DNA of 64,000 nucleotides from Solirubrobacteraceae bacterium (GCA_023230855.1 JALNWQ010000010.1:62001-126000), one strand, 5' to 3'. Shown: positions 1-8,533, counted from the first letter of the stretch. Program-made: numbers and translations. The notes: a model not told the origin generated them from the letters alone.

Positions 1-294
1 GGCGTCGACGCCACCGGCTTCGACACGCCGTCGACGAAGGCCGCCGCGGCCCTCCTGAAGGACTGGACGGCCACCGGCTCGACGTTGCTCGTGCTCTCCG
101 ACGAGGAGGCGCGCGTCGCGCTGTCGTTCCGCAACCTGCCCAAGGTCTCCGTCCTCGCGGCGGGCTCCGTCGGCGTCGCCGACGTCGTCGGCGCCGGTCG
201 ACTGCTCGCCACCCAGGCCGCCGTGGACGCCCTCGTGGCCCGCGCTGGCGGCGCGGCGGCGACCGAAGACACCACCACGCCGACCCCCGCCTGA
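1..294 (+). CDS. rplD: 50S ribosomal protein L4, C-terminal part
   Basis: This is the 3' end of the L4 gene; the reading frame is open from base 1, so the N-terminal half lies outside the window. The visible 97 residues contain the L4 C-terminal signature 'RNLPKVSVLAAGSVGVAD', followed by a short Ala/Thr-rich tail ending in TPTPA. L4 binds 23S rRNA and its loop lines the peptide exit tunnel. It is the first gene seen of the S10 operon and ends 2 bp before rplW, as expected for this order. Confidence 0.95.
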   Translation, partial: GVDATGFDTPSTKAAAALLKDWTATGSTLLVLSDEEARVALSFRNLPKVSVLAAGSVGVADVVGAGRLLATQAAVDALVARAGGAAATEDTTTPTPA

Positions 295-296
295 TC

Positions 297-608
297 ATGG
301 ACGCGACGCAGGTCATCATCCGCCCGGTCGTCAGCGAGAAGAGCTACGTGCTCTCGACGGTCGGCAAGTACACGTTCCGCGTCCATCCGGACGCGCACAA
401 GACGCAGATCCGCCAGGCCGTGGAGGAGCTCTTCGACGTGCACGTCGAGGAGGTCCGCACGTCGAGCGTCAAGAGCAAGCCGAAGCGCCGTGGCGTGACG
501 GCGGGCCGCACGCGCTCGTGGAAGAAGGCGATCGTCCAGGTCCGTGAGGGCGAGGAGATCCCGATCTTCCAGTCGTTGGACCTCGATCCCTCCGGGGCGC
601 AGGAGTAG
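297..608 (+). CDS. rplW: 50S ribosomal protein L23
   Basis: A 103-residue protein of normal L23 length. It starts 'MDATQVIIRPVVSEKS', the typical N-terminal strand of L23, and contains the basic loop 'KSKPKRRGVTAGRTRSWKKA' that contacts 23S rRNA domain III. L23 sits at the exit of the ribosomal tunnel and is the docking site for trigger factor and SRP. The ATG follows the rplD stop by 2 bp and the stop lies 3 bp before rplB, so it is co-transcribed and probably translationally coupled. Confidence 0.97.
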   Translation: MDATQVIIRPVVSEKSYVLSTVGKYTFRVHPDAHKTQIRQAVEELFDVHVEEVRTSSVKSKPKRRGVTAGRTRSWKKAIVQVREGEEIPIFQSLDLDPSGAQE

Positions 609-611
609 CTC

Positions 612-1457
<846 letters not shown>

Positions 1458-1463
1458 CCCCCC

Positions 1464-1736
1464 ATGAGCCGTTCGAGCAAGAAGGGCCCGTGGGTCGAGG
1501 AGCGTCTGTTCCAGCGCATCTCGACCATGAACACGGCCAACGAGAAGAAGCTGATCAAGACCTGGTCGCGCGCGTCCACGATCTTCCCCGAGTTCGTCGG
1601 GCACACGATCGCCGTGCACGACGGGCGCAAGCACGTCCCCGTGTTCGTGTCGGAGTCGATGGTCGGGCACAAGCTGGGCGAGTTCGCGCCCACCCGGACC
1701 TACCGCGGTCACGGCGATACCGCCAAGAGGCGCTGA
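1464..1736 (+). CDS. rpsS: 30S ribosomal protein S19
   Basis: A 90-residue protein beginning 'MSRSSKKGPWVEERLF', a near-universal S19 start, with the diagnostic 'VGHKLGEFAPTRTYRGH' close to the C terminus. S19 forms a heterodimer with S13 in the 30S head and contacts the A-site tRNA. It follows rplB by 6 bp and precedes rplV by 3 bp. Confidence 0.98.
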   Translation: MSRSSKKGPWVEERLFQRISTMNTANEKKLIKTWSRASTIFPEFVGHTIAVHDGRKHVPVFVSESMVGHKLGEFAPTRTYRGHGDTAKRR

Positions 1737-1739
1737 TCC

Positions 1740-2366
1740 ATGGCTGACGAGACCCCCGATACCGAGAGCACCGAGGAGCCGCAGGTCGAGGTGACTCCGG
1801 AGGCCGAGGCCTCCGTGGAGGAGCCGAAGGCCGAGGAGGCCACCGCCCCCGCCGCCGCGGCGGAGCCGGAGACTGCGGACGCTCCCGAGGCCGGCGACGA
1901 CGCCGACCACGACCACGATCACGACCACGACCACGACCACGGTCCCGCGCCGGTCCAGCAGGTCCGCGGGGGAGCGCGCGCCGAGGCGCGTCGCGCCCGT
2001 CGCGCCCAGCCGGTCGGCGAGGCCCCGGTCGTGCGCGCCGTTGCGAAGTACGTCCGGACGACGCCGCGCAAGGCGCGCCTGATCGCGGACCTCGTCCGCG
2101 GCAAGGACGTCGAGACCGCCCGCGCGATCCTCGCGCACAGCACGCGGTCGGCCGCCCAGGACTGGAGCAAGGTGCTCGAGTCCGCTGTGGCCAACGCGGA
2201 GAACAACCACGAGCTCATCGGCGACGAGCTGCGCATCCATGCGATCACCGCCGACGACGGCCCGACGCTCAAGCGCTTCCAGCCCCGTGCCCAGGGCCGC
2301 GCGTTCCGCATCAACAAGCGGACGAGCCACCTCACGATCCAGCTCACGCCGAAGGAGCACCGCTGA
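1740..2366 (+). CDS. rplV: 50S ribosomal protein L22 with long acidic, Asp-His-rich N-terminal extension
   Basis: The L22 fold occupies residues 98-208 ('VRAVAKYVRTTPRKARLIAD' to 'KRTSHLTIQL') and includes the beta hairpin that reaches into the exit tunnel. Residues 1-97 are an extra domain: Glu/Ala/Pro-rich to residue 55, six consecutive Asp-His pairs at residues 56-67 (DNA 1905-1940), then a basic Arg-rich linker. The total of 208 aa is nearly twice the usual 110-115. The start is fixed by position: ATG lies 3 bp after the rpsS stop and the frame is open throughout. The Asp-His run could bind divalent metal; that is inference. Confidence 0.96.
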   Translation: MADETPDTESTEEPQVEVTPEAEASVEEPKAEEATAPAAAAEPETADAPEAGDDADHDHDHDHDHDHGPAPVQQVRGGARAEARRARRAQPVGEAPVVRAVAKYVRTTPRKARLIADLVRGKDVETARAILAHSTRSAAQDWSKVLESAVANAENNHELIGDELRIHAITADDGPTLKRFQPRAQGRAFRINKRTSHLTIQLTPKEHR

Positions 2367-3160
2367 TGGGACAGAAGGTCCATCCCGAGTCGATGCGCGT
2401 CGGCTACATCCATGACTGGAAGAGCCACTGGTTCAGCGCGCAGAACACCGCCGACTACCTCGACGAGGACCGCCGCATCCGCGGTCACATCGAGGGTCGG
2501 CTCGCCCACGCCGGGCTGTCGGACATCACGATCCGCAAGAACAAGAGCGAGGTCGAGGTGTCGATCCGCACCGCCCGTCCGGGCGTCGTGATCGGCAAGT
2601 CCGGCGTCGAGGTCGACGGCCTGCGCAAGGACCTGCACGCGATCACGCAGAAGCAGGTCAAGGTCAACATCCTCGAGGTCCGTCGCCCCGAGCTCGACGC
2701 AAAGCTCGTCGCGCAGTCGGTGGCGGAGCAGCTGCAGAACCGCGTCGCCTTCCGGCGTGCGATGAAGCGCGCGCTCACCAGCGCGATGCGCTCCGGCGCC
2801 AAGGGCTGCAAGATCCAGGTCTCCGGTCGCCTCGGCGGTCGCGAGATGAGCAACACCGAGTCCTACCAGGACGGTCGGGTGCCGCTGCACACGATGCGCG
2901 CCGACATCGACTACGGCTTCTACGAGGCCAAGACGACGTTCGGTCGGATCGGCGTGAAGGTCTGGGTCAACAAGGGCGAGATCATGCCGGAGGGCTACGG
3001 CGGCTCCGACCTGACCGACACCGAGGGCCCGAGCACCGGCGGCGACGGTCGCGATCGCGGTGGACGGCGTCCGCGCCGTGACGGCGACCGCGGTGGCCGT
3101 GGCGGATTCGGCGGCGCCGGCGGCGGTCGTGGTCGCGGTGGCCAGGGAGGTCGTTCCTGA
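2366..3160 (+). CDS. rpsC: 30S ribosomal protein S3 with Arg/Gly-rich tail
   Basis: Residues 1 to about 206 are a complete S3: 'MGQKVHPESMRVGYIHDWKS' at the start, a KH-domain 'RPGVVIGKSGVEVDGLRKDL', and the C-terminal domain with 'SGRLGGREMSNTESYQDGRVPLHT'. Residues 207-264 are an added tail that is acidic at first and then very rich in Gly and Arg (RGG-like). S3 forms the mRNA entry tunnel with S4 and S5. The ATG overlaps the rplV stop by one base (TGATG), which indicates coupled translation. Confidence 0.97.
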   Translation: MGQKVHPESMRVGYIHDWKSHWFSAQNTADYLDEDRRIRGHIEGRLAHAGLSDITIRKNKSEVEVSIRTARPGVVIGKSGVEVDGLRKDLHAITQKQVKVNILEVRRPELDAKLVAQSVAEQLQNRVAFRRAMKRALTSAMRSGAKGCKIQVSGRLGGREMSNTESYQDGRVPLHTMRADIDYGFYEAKTTFGRIGVKVWVNKGEIMPEGYGGSDLTDTEGPSTGGDGRDRGGRRPRRDGDRGGRGGFGGAGGGRGRGGQGGRS

Positions 3161-3576
3161 TGTTGTCGCCCAAGCGCGTGAAGCACCGCAAGGTGCACCG
3201 TGGCCGCAAGCGCGGACTGTCGCGGGGTCAGACCCGCGTGCAGTTCGGTGAGTACGGCCTGAAGTCGCTCGAGGCCGGTTGGATCACCAACCGCCAGATC
3301 GAGGCGGCCCGTATCGCCATGACCCGCAAGATCAAGCGCGGCGGCAAGGTCTGGATCAACATCTTCCCCGACAAGTCGGTGACGAAGAAGCCGGCCGAGA
3401 CCCGCATGGGCTCCGGCAAGGGCTCGCCCGAGGGCTGGGTCGCGGTCGTCAAGCCGGGCCGTGTGATGTTCGAGCTCGCCGGCGTGCCCGAGCCGCTGGC
3501 GCGCGAGGCGATCCGCCTCGCCGGGCACAAGCTGCCCGTGCAGACCAAGTTCGTGACCGCGGAGGACGAGGGATGA
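3160..3576 (+). CDS. rplP: 50S ribosomal protein L16
   Basis: A 138-residue L16 of normal size. It begins 'MLSPKRVKHRKVHRGRKRG' and contains 'IFPDKSVTKKPAETRMGSGKGSP', a hallmark of the family. L16 shapes the A-site tRNA cleft of the 50S subunit and is added late in assembly. The start codon overlaps the rpsC stop (TGATG), and its own stop overlaps the rpmC ATG, so three consecutive genes are coupled. Confidence 0.98.
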   Translation: MLSPKRVKHRKVHRGRKRGLSRGQTRVQFGEYGLKSLEAGWITNRQIEAARIAMTRKIKRGGKVWINIFPDKSVTKKPAETRMGSGKGSPEGWVAVVKPGRVMFELAGVPEPLAREAIRLAGHKLPVQTKFVTAEDEG

Positions 3577-3782
3577 CCCGCCCGCTGGAGCTTCGCGACC
3601 TCGAGGAGCAGCAGCTCGTCGAGCGCATCGCGACCTTTCGCAAGGAGATCTTCGGACTGCGCTTCCAGCAGGCGACCGGAGAGCTCGAGAACACCGCAGC
3701 GCTGCGCACCACGCGGCGCGACCTGGCCCGGGCGGTCACGGTCGCCCGTGAGCGTGGCATCGACGTCGACGGGATCCGCTGA
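3573..3782 (+). CDS. rpmC: 50S ribosomal protein L29
   Basis: A 69-residue, two-helix protein starting 'MTRPLELRDLEEQQL'. The motif 'KEIFGLRFQQATGELENT' matches the conserved 'LFNLRFQLATGQLENT' core of L29. The ATG at 3573 overlaps the rplP stop as ATGA. A longer in-frame reading exists upstream, but it would run inside rplP and has no family support. L29 lies near the tunnel exit next to L23. Confidence 0.96.
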   Translation: MTRPLELRDLEEQQLVERIATFRKEIFGLRFQQATGELENTAALRTTRRDLARAVTVARERGIDVDGIR

Positions 3783-3787
3783 TCGCC

Positions 3788-4372
3788 ATGGCTGACGAGA
3801 ACACCGAGAACGAGACGGCCGAGACCGTGGACGCGCCCGAGGCGACCGACGTCGAGGCGACCGACGCCCCCGACGCGGAGGCCGCGCAGGACGAGGCCCC
3901 GGCGGGCCCCGACCCGTCGCTGTCGCCGGTCGAGCGGCGCGCCTGGTACCGCCAGCGTCAGCAGCAGGAGGCCAAGCCCCAGCGCACGCCGCAGGACCGT
4001 CAGGCCGAGCGCGACGCCGCCCGCAAGGCGAAGGCCGTCGCGCGCCGTCGCCGCCGCCTGCAGGAGCGCGAGAAGCGCGTCGCCGCCGGCAAGCGCGAGG
4101 GCACGCCGCCCGTCGAGCGCGAGCCGGGTCGGCCGCAGGTCCGCCAGGGCCTCGTCGTGTCCGCCAAGGGCGACAAGACGCTGGCCGTGCAGATCGCGCA
4201 CGCCAAGCGGCACCGCAAGTACAAGAAGATCGTCCGCCACACGACGAAGCTGTACGCGCACGACGAGGAGAACACGGCCGGCGTGGGCGACACCGTCCGC
4301 ATCGAGTCCTCCCGGCCGATGTCGCGGACCAAGCGTTGGCGCCTCGTCGACATCGTGGAGCGTGCCAAGTGA
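3788..4372 (+). CDS. rpsQ: 30S ribosomal protein S17 with a ~118-residue N-terminal extension
   Basis: The S17 OB fold begins around residue 119 with 'RQGLVVSAKGDKTLAVQI' and continues through 'RHRKYKKIVRHTTKLYAHDE' to 'SRTKRWRLVDIVERAK'. Ahead of it is an extension in two parts: an acidic Ala/Asp/Glu-rich stretch (residues 1-45) and a highly charged, probably helical Arg/Lys/Glu region (46-115) with a five-arginine run. Normal bacterial S17 is 80-90 aa, against 194 here. The ATG lies 5 bp after rpmC, and no later start fits better with this spacing. Confidence 0.94.
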   Translation: MADENTENETAETVDAPEATDVEATDAPDAEAAQDEAPAGPDPSLSPVERRAWYRQRQQQEAKPQRTPQDRQAERDAARKAKAVARRRRRLQEREKRVAAGKREGTPPVEREPGRPQVRQGLVVSAKGDKTLAVQIAHAKRHRKYKKIVRHTTKLYAHDEENTAGVGDTVRIESSRPMSRTKRWRLVDIVERAK

Positions 4373-4737
4373 TCCAGACCGAGTCCCGCCTCAAGGTCGC
4401 CGACAACACCGGCGCCCGCGAGATCCTCACCATCCGCGTGCACGGCGGCTCCCGTCGCCGGTACGCGCGGGTCGGCGACACGATCACCGCGACGGTGAAG
4501 TCCGCGACCCCGAACGGCTCCGTGAAGAAGGGCGAGGTCGTGAAGGCCGTCGTCGTGCGGACCCGCAAGGAGCACGGCCGCGAGGACGGCACCTACATCG
4601 CGTTCGACGAGAACGCGGCCGTCATCATCGACGCCAACAACAACCCGCGCGGCACGCGCATCTTCGGCCCGGTCGCCCGCGAGCTGCGCGACCGGTCGTT
4701 CATGAAGATCGTGTCCCTCGCGCCGGAGGTGCTCTGA
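4369..4737 (+). CDS. rplN: 50S ribosomal protein L14
   Basis: A 122-residue L14 (the standard length) starting at GTG 4369, which overlaps the rpsQ stop by four bases (GTGA). The protein reads 'MIQTESRLKVADNTGAREI' at the N terminus and 'GTRIFGPVARELRDRSFMKI' near the end, both diagnostic. L14 binds 23S rRNA, forms inter-subunit bridge contacts and interacts with L19. An upstream in-frame ATG at 4336 would add 11 residues unlike L14 and was not chosen. Confidence 0.97.
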   Translation: MIQTESRLKVADNTGAREILTIRVHGGSRRRYARVGDTITATVKSATPNGSVKKGEVVKAVVVRTRKEHGREDGTYIAFDENAAVIIDANNNPRGTRIFGPVARELRDRSFMKIVSLAPEVL

Positions 4738-4739
4738 TC

Positions 4740-5075
4740 ATGGCGCTCCGCATCCGACAGGACGACCACGTCGTCGTCATCAGCGGCAAGGACCGTGGCC
4801 GGACCGGCCGCGTCGTGTCCGTCGACCGCGAGAACGACCGCGTCGTCGTCGAGGGCGTGAACCTCGTCAAGCGTCACCAGCGCCCCAACCCGTCGGCGCT
4901 GCCGGGCAGCCCGGCAGCGCAGGGCGGCGTCATCTCCCGTGAGGCGTCGATCCACGTGTCGAACGTGCAGCTCGTGGACCCCAAGACCAACCAGCCCACC
5001 CGCGTGGGCGTGACCACGACCGAGAACGGCCGGCGCGTCCGCGTCGCCCGCCGCTCCGGCGTGCAGATCGACTGA
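4740..5075 (+). CDS. rplX: 50S ribosomal protein L24
   Basis: A 111-residue L24 with an N-terminal KOW motif ('DDHVVVISGKDRGRTGRVVS') followed by 'VEGVNLVKRHQRPNP' and 'GGVISREASIHVSNVQLVDP'. L24 is an assembly initiator that binds the 5' region of 23S rRNA. The ATG at 4740 lies 2 bp after the rplN stop, and 10 bp separate it from rplE. Confidence 0.97.
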   Translation: MALRIRQDDHVVVISGKDRGRTGRVVSVDRENDRVVVEGVNLVKRHQRPNPSALPGSPAAQGGVISREASIHVSNVQLVDPKTNQPTRVGVTTTENGRRVRVARRSGVQID

Positions 5076-5085
5076 GGTAGTTGCG

Positions 5086-5685
5086 ATGAGTGCGACCACG
5101 ACCGCGCGGCTGAAGACGCGCTACCTCGAGGAGATCCGTCCGGACCTGTTCAAGCGCCTGGGGTACTCCTCGGTGATGCAGGTCCCGAAGATCGAGAAGA
5201 TCACCCTGAACATGGGGCTCGGCGAGCACAAGCAGGACAACAAGACGTTCGCCGCCGCCGTCGAGCAGCTCGCCGCGATCGCCGGCCAGCAGCCCAGCGT
5301 CCGGCGCGCCCGCAAGTCGATCGCCGGCTTCAAGCTCCGCGAGGAGATGCCGGTCGGCGCCGCGGTGACGCTCCGTGGCGACCGGATGTACGAGTTCCTC
5401 GACCGCCTCCTCGCGATCGCGCTGCCGCGCGTCCGCGACTTCCGGGGCCTCAAGGCATCGAGCTTCGACGGCCGCGGGAACTACTCCCTCGGCGTGCGCG
5501 AGCAGATCATCTTCCCGGAGATCGACTACGACGCGATCGACCAGATCCGGGGACTCGACATCAACATCACCACCACCGCGGCGACGGACGGCGAGGCGTT
5601 CGTCCTGCTCAAGGCGCTCGGCTTCCCGTTCTCCAAGGACGGCAAGCGCCCGGTGGATCCGACCCAGACCACCCAGGGGAGCTGA
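5086..5685 (+). CDS. rplE: 50S ribosomal protein L5
   Basis: A 199-residue L5 with all main family blocks: 'RLGYSSVMQVPKIEKITLNM', 'GQQPSVRRARKSIAGFKLRE', and 'NYSLGVREQIIFPEIDYD'. L5 binds 5S rRNA and helix 84 and contacts the P-site tRNA elbow. A modest Shine-Dalgarno (GAGGTAG) lies just before the ATG. The 3' end is separated by 3 bp from the S14 gene. Confidence 0.98.
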   Translation: MSATTTARLKTRYLEEIRPDLFKRLGYSSVMQVPKIEKITLNMGLGEHKQDNKTFAAAVEQLAAIAGQQPSVRRARKSIAGFKLREEMPVGAAVTLRGDRMYEFLDRLLAIALPRVRDFRGLKASSFDGRGNYSLGVREQIIFPEIDYDAIDQIRGLDINITTTAATDGEAFVLLKALGFPFSKDGKRPVDPTQTTQGS

Positions 5686-5688
5686 CCC

Positions 5689-5874
5689 ATGGCGAAGACC
5701 TCTCAGCGCGTCCGCCAGGCGCGCCCCTCCAAGTACCAGAGCCGCGAGTACACGCGGTGCCGCTGCTGCGGCCGCTCGCGCTCGGTGTACAAGAAGTTCG
5801 GCCTGTGCCGCATCTGCCTGCGGGAGTTCGCGCACAAGGGCTACATCCCCGGCATGACGAAGAGCAGCTGGTAA
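5689..5874 (+). CDS. rpsZ: 30S ribosomal protein S14 type Z (zinc-binding)
   Basis: A 61-residue, short-form S14 with two Cys pairs, 'CRCC' and 'CRIC' (a CxxC-x12-CxxC zinc knuckle), and the conserved end 'LREFAHKGYIPGMTKSSW'. The four cysteines make this the zinc-dependent (C+) form. S14 is a late-binding protein of the 30S head. No zinc-independent copy is in the window. Confidence 0.98.
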   Translation: MAKTSQRVRQARPSKYQSREYTRCRCCGRSRSVYKKFGLCRICLREFAHKGYIPGMTKSSW

Positions 5875-5876
5875 GC

Positions 5877-6281
5877 ATGGCGACCACCGATCCCATCGCG
5901 GACCTGCTCACGCGGATCCGCAACGCCATCACCGCCGCGCACCGCGAGGTCGTGCTGCCGTCCTCCAACGCCAAGCGCGAGGTCGCCCGCATCCTCAAGG
6001 AGCAGGGCTACGTGGCGGACTACAAGACGTCGCCGGCCACCGAGCACCCGGGCGAGCTGCTGCACATCACGCTGAAGTACACGAAGGACCGTCGCTCGGC
6101 CATCACCGGCCTGCGTCGCCTGTCCCGCCCCGGCCAGCGCCACTACGTGGGCGCCACCGAGGTGCCGAAGTCGCTCGGCGGCCTCGGGACCGTCATCGTC
6201 TCGACGTCCAAGGGCATCATGACCGGCCACGACGCCCGCAACCAGGGCGTCGGCGGCGAGGTCTGGGCCGAGGTCTGGTGA
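5877..6281 (+). CDS. rpsH: 30S ribosomal protein S8
   Basis: A 134-residue S8. The ATG at 5877 comes 2 bp after the S14 stop. The protein opens 'MATTDPIADLLTRIRNAI' and closes with 'STSKGIMTGHDARNQGVGGE', both strongly conserved. S8 is a primary binder of the 16S rRNA central domain and in many bacteria the translational repressor of the spc operon; whether it regulates here cannot be told from sequence. Confidence 0.98.
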   Translation: MATTDPIADLLTRIRNAITAAHREVVLPSSNAKREVARILKEQGYVADYKTSPATEHPGELLHITLKYTKDRRSAITGLRRLSRPGQRHYVGATEVPKSLGGLGTVIVSTSKGIMTGHDARNQGVGGEVWAEVW

Positions 6282-6285
6282 TCAC

Positions 6286-6819
6286 ATGAGTCGCATCGGA
6301 CGCAAGCCGATTCCGGTCCCGACCGGCGTCGACGTCACCATCGAGCCCGGCGCCGTCCGGGTGAAGGGCCCCAAGGGCGAGCTCTCCGAGGCCATCCATC
6401 ACGACATCACCGTCGTGCAGGAGGGCTCCGAGATCCTCGTCAGCCGCCCCACCGACCGCGGTCCGCACCGGGCGCTGCACGGCCTGAGCCGCAGCCTCAT
6501 CGCGAACATGGTCGAGGGCGTCACCGACGGGTTCTCCAAGACGCTGGAGATCCAGGGCGTCGGATACCGCGCCCAGCTCAAGGGCAAGAACCTCGAGCTG
6601 GCGCTCGGCTTCTCGCACCCGGTCCACGTCGAGGCGCCGGCCGGCATCGAGTTCGAGGTGCCGCAGCCGACGCGCATCGTCATCCGCGGCACGAGCAAGC
6701 AGGCCGTCGGCGAGATCGCCGCCAAGATCCGCAAGAAGCGTCCGCCGGAGCCCTACAAGGGCAAGGGCGTCCGCTACGAGGGCGAGTACGTCGCCCGGAA
6801 GGTGGGCAAGCGCGCATGA
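6286..6819 (+). CDS. rplF: 50S ribosomal protein L6
   Basis: A 177-residue L6 made of the two repeated RNA-binding domains: the first begins 'MSRIGRKPIPVPTGVDVTI', and the second ends with the hallmark 'RKKRPPEPYKGKGVRYEGE'. L6 sits near the sarcin-ricin loop and the factor-binding site. Its stop overlaps the rplR start by four bases (ATGA). Confidence 0.98.
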   Translation: MSRIGRKPIPVPTGVDVTIEPGAVRVKGPKGELSEAIHHDITVVQEGSEILVSRPTDRGPHRALHGLSRSLIANMVEGVTDGFSKTLEIQGVGYRAQLKGKNLELALGFSHPVHVEAPAGIEFEVPQPTRIVIRGTSKQAVGEIAAKIRKKRPPEPYKGKGVRYEGEYVARKVGKRA

Positions 6820-7169
6820 GCACCGTCACCAAGGAGCAGCGCCGACTCAAGCGGCGCCGGCGCGTCCGCGCCAAGGTCACCGGGACCGCCGATCGGCCCC
6901 GCATCGCCGTGTTCCGCAGCAACCGCGGGATCTTCGCCCAGCTCATCGACGACGAGCGTGGCCACACGCTCGCGTCGGTGCAGTGGACCGAGGCGGAGCT
7001 CCGCGAGCTGCCCAAGGGCGAGCAGGCCGTCAAGGCCGGGGGCCTCCTCGCCCAGCGCGCGAAGGCCGTCGGGGTCGAGACCGCGGTGTTCGACCGCGGT
7101 GGCTACCAGTACCACGGGCGCGTGCAGGCGTTCGCCGAAGCGGTCCGCGAGGGCGGACTGGCCGTCTAG
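6816..7169 (+). CDS. rplR: 50S ribosomal protein L18
   Basis: A 117-residue L18. It has the basic N-terminal RNA-binding stretch 'RRLKRRRRVRAKVTGTADRP' and the family block 'RIAVFRSNRGIFAQLIDDE', ending with 'FDRGGYQYHGRVQAFAEAVR'. L18 binds 5S rRNA together with L5. The start overlaps the rplF stop, and rpsE follows after 8 bp. Confidence 0.97.
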   Translation: MSTVTKEQRRLKRRRRVRAKVTGTADRPRIAVFRSNRGIFAQLIDDERGHTLASVQWTEAELRELPKGEQAVKAGGLLAQRAKAVGVETAVFDRGGYQYHGRVQAFAEAVREGGLAV

Positions 7170-7177
7170 GAGCACCC

Positions 7178-7780
7178 ATGGCTATCGATCGCACCATCAG
7201 TCCCGTCGGGTTCGACCTCGAGGAGCGGGTCGTCGAGATCAACCGCGTCTCCAAGGTCGTCAAGGGCGGCCGGCGGTTCTCGTTCACCGCGCTCGTCGTG
7301 GTCGGTGACGGTGAGTCCGTCGTCGGCGTCGGCTACGGCAAGGCCAACGAGGTCCCGACGGCCATCCAGAAGGCCGTCGAGCGGGCGAAGAAGGACCTGT
7401 TCAAGGTCCCCAAGCACCAGCAGACCATCACCCATCCGGTGATCGGGCGCTACGGCTCCGGCCAGGTGCTGCTCAAGCCGGCGTCGCCCGGTACCGGCGT
7501 CATCGCCGGTGGCGGCGTCCGCGCCGTGCTCGAGCTCGCGGGCCTGCAGGACATCCTGAGCAAGAGCCTCGGCACGCAGAACCCGATCAACCTCGTCAAG
7601 GCGACCATCGCGGGCCTGCAGGACCTGCGGACGCCGAAGGAGGTCGCGGACCTGCGCGGCATCAGCGTCGGCGACGTGCTCGGCCTGACCGGCCGTCCCG
7701 CGCCCGAGGCGCCCGCCGAGGCCGAGGCCGAGGCGGAGTCCGGCGACCCCGCTTCGGAGTCCAGTGAGGTGACCGCGTGA
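7178..7780 (+). CDS. rpsE: 30S ribosomal protein S5 with acidic C-terminal tail
   Basis: A 200-residue S5 beginning at ATG 7178 ('MAIDRTISPVGFDLEERVVE'), preceded by an AGGAGC Shine-Dalgarno at 7168-7173. The double-stranded RNA-binding N domain includes 'GGRRFSFTALVVVGDG', and the C domain includes 'GGGVRAVLELAGLQDILSKS'. The last ~25 residues are an Ala/Glu-rich acidic tail not usual for S5, in line with the extended S3, L22 and S17 in this operon. S5 lines the mRNA entry channel and influences decoding accuracy. Confidence 0.97.
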   Translation: MAIDRTISPVGFDLEERVVEINRVSKVVKGGRRFSFTALVVVGDGESVVGVGYGKANEVPTAIQKAVERAKKDLFKVPKHQQTITHPVIGRYGSGQVLLKPASPGTGVIAGGGVRAVLELAGLQDILSKSLGTQNPINLVKATIAGLQDLRTPKEVADLRGISVGDVLGLTGRPAPEAPAEAEAEAESGDPASESSEVTA

Positions 7781-7956
7781 GCACGCTCAAGGCGACCCAG
7801 TTCAAGTCGGCCATCGGCAGCAACGAGGCGCAGCGGGCGACGCTGCGATCCCTCGGGCTGCGCAAGATCGGCCAGACCGTCGAAGTCCAGGACACGCCGC
7901 AGCAGCGCGGTCAGCTGCACGCCGTGCGCCACCTGGTTCGCGTCGAGGAGGCATGA
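7777..7956 (+). CDS. rpmD: 50S ribosomal protein L30
   Basis: A 59-residue L30 starting at GTG 7777, which overlaps the rpsE stop as GTGA. Its sequence 'LKATQFKSAIGSNEAQR', then 'LRSLGLRKIGQTVEVQD', and 'RGQLHAVRHLVRVEEA' matches the compact L30 fold from end to end. The gene sits in the usual S5-L30-L15 order, and its stop overlaps the rplO start (ATGA). L30 is a small globular protein near the 23S/5S interface. Confidence 0.95.
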   Translation: MSTLKATQFKSAIGSNEAQRATLRSLGLRKIGQTVEVQDTPQQRGQLHAVRHLVRVEEA

Positions 7957-8459
7957 GCATGTCCGAGAACGACACCAGCGCCGACGTCGTCGGCCTGCAC
8001 TCGCTGCAGCCCGCCCCCGGTAGCCGCAAGACGCGGCGTCGCGTCGGTCGGGGCCACGGCTCCGGACACGGCAAGACGTCCGGGCGCGGCCACAAGGGCG
8101 CGGGCTCCCGCTCCGGCGCCAAGGACCGTCGTGGGTTCGAGGGCGGTCAGAACCCGCTGCAGTCGCGGATGCGCAAGCTCCGCGGCCCGAACAAGAAGAC
8201 GTCGATGCCCTTCGAGCGGTTCCGTACCGCCACGCAGGGCGTGAACCTCGACGACCTCGCCGACCGGTTCGAGGCCGGCAGCGTCGTGACGCTCGACGCG
8301 CTCGCCGCGTCGGGGTTGGCGAAGGACCGCGACGTGCCCGTCAAGATCCTCGGCCGGGGTGAGCTCACCGGCCCGCTGACCGTGCACGCGCACCGGTTCA
8401 GCAAGTCGGCCCAGGCGGCGATCGAAGCCGTCGGCGGCACCGTCGTCGTCGAGGGCTGA
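7953..8459 (+). CDS. rplO: 50S ribosomal protein L15
   Basis: A 168-residue L15. After a short leader it shows 'LHSLQPAPGSRKTRRRVGRG', the Gly-rich 'GHGSGHGKTSGRGHKGAGSR' and 'GFEGGQNPLQSRMRKLRGPN', which are typical. The ATG at 7953 overlaps the rpmD stop; a second ATG two codons downstream (7959) could also serve. L15 is a late assembly protein of the large subunit. It ends the spc cluster before a 120-bp leader region for secY. Confidence 0.97.
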   Translation: MSMSENDTSADVVGLHSLQPAPGSRKTRRRVGRGHGSGHGKTSGRGHKGAGSRSGAKDRRGFEGGQNPLQSRMRKLRGPNKKTSMPFERFRTATQGVNLDDLADRFEAGSVVTLDALAASGLAKDRDVPVKILGRGELTGPLTVHAHRFSKSAQAAIEAVGGTVVVEG

Positions 8460-8469
8460 CGCCCCCGGC

Positions 8470-8487
8470 GCGCCGCCGCGGCGGCGC
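8470..8487 (+). terminator. GC palindrome between rplO and secY
   Basis: A perfect 18-nt palindrome (arms GCGCCGCCG and CGGCGGCGC) starts 10 bp after the rplO stop. There is no U-tract, so it is more likely a pause site, attenuator or processing barrier than a complete intrinsic terminator. It lies just before the candidate secY promoter. Confidence 0.4.
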
Positions 8488-8495
8488 ATACCCCG

Positions 8496-8533
8496 TAGCA
8501 TCCAACCTCCGGCGCGGGCCATGATGGCCCGCG
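8496..8533 (+). promoter_or_regulatory. Candidate secY promoter -10 and leader hairpin
   Basis: A TAGCAT hexamer at 8496-8501 fits the TANNNT -10 pattern seen at many genes in this window. No clear -35 is visible. Downstream, 8513-8521 and 8525-8533 form a 9-bp inverted repeat (CGCGGGCCA / TGGCCCGCG) with a 3-nt loop, which would be in the 5' leader of secY. The leader from about 8508 to 8579 is unusually long for this genome. Confidence 0.4.
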
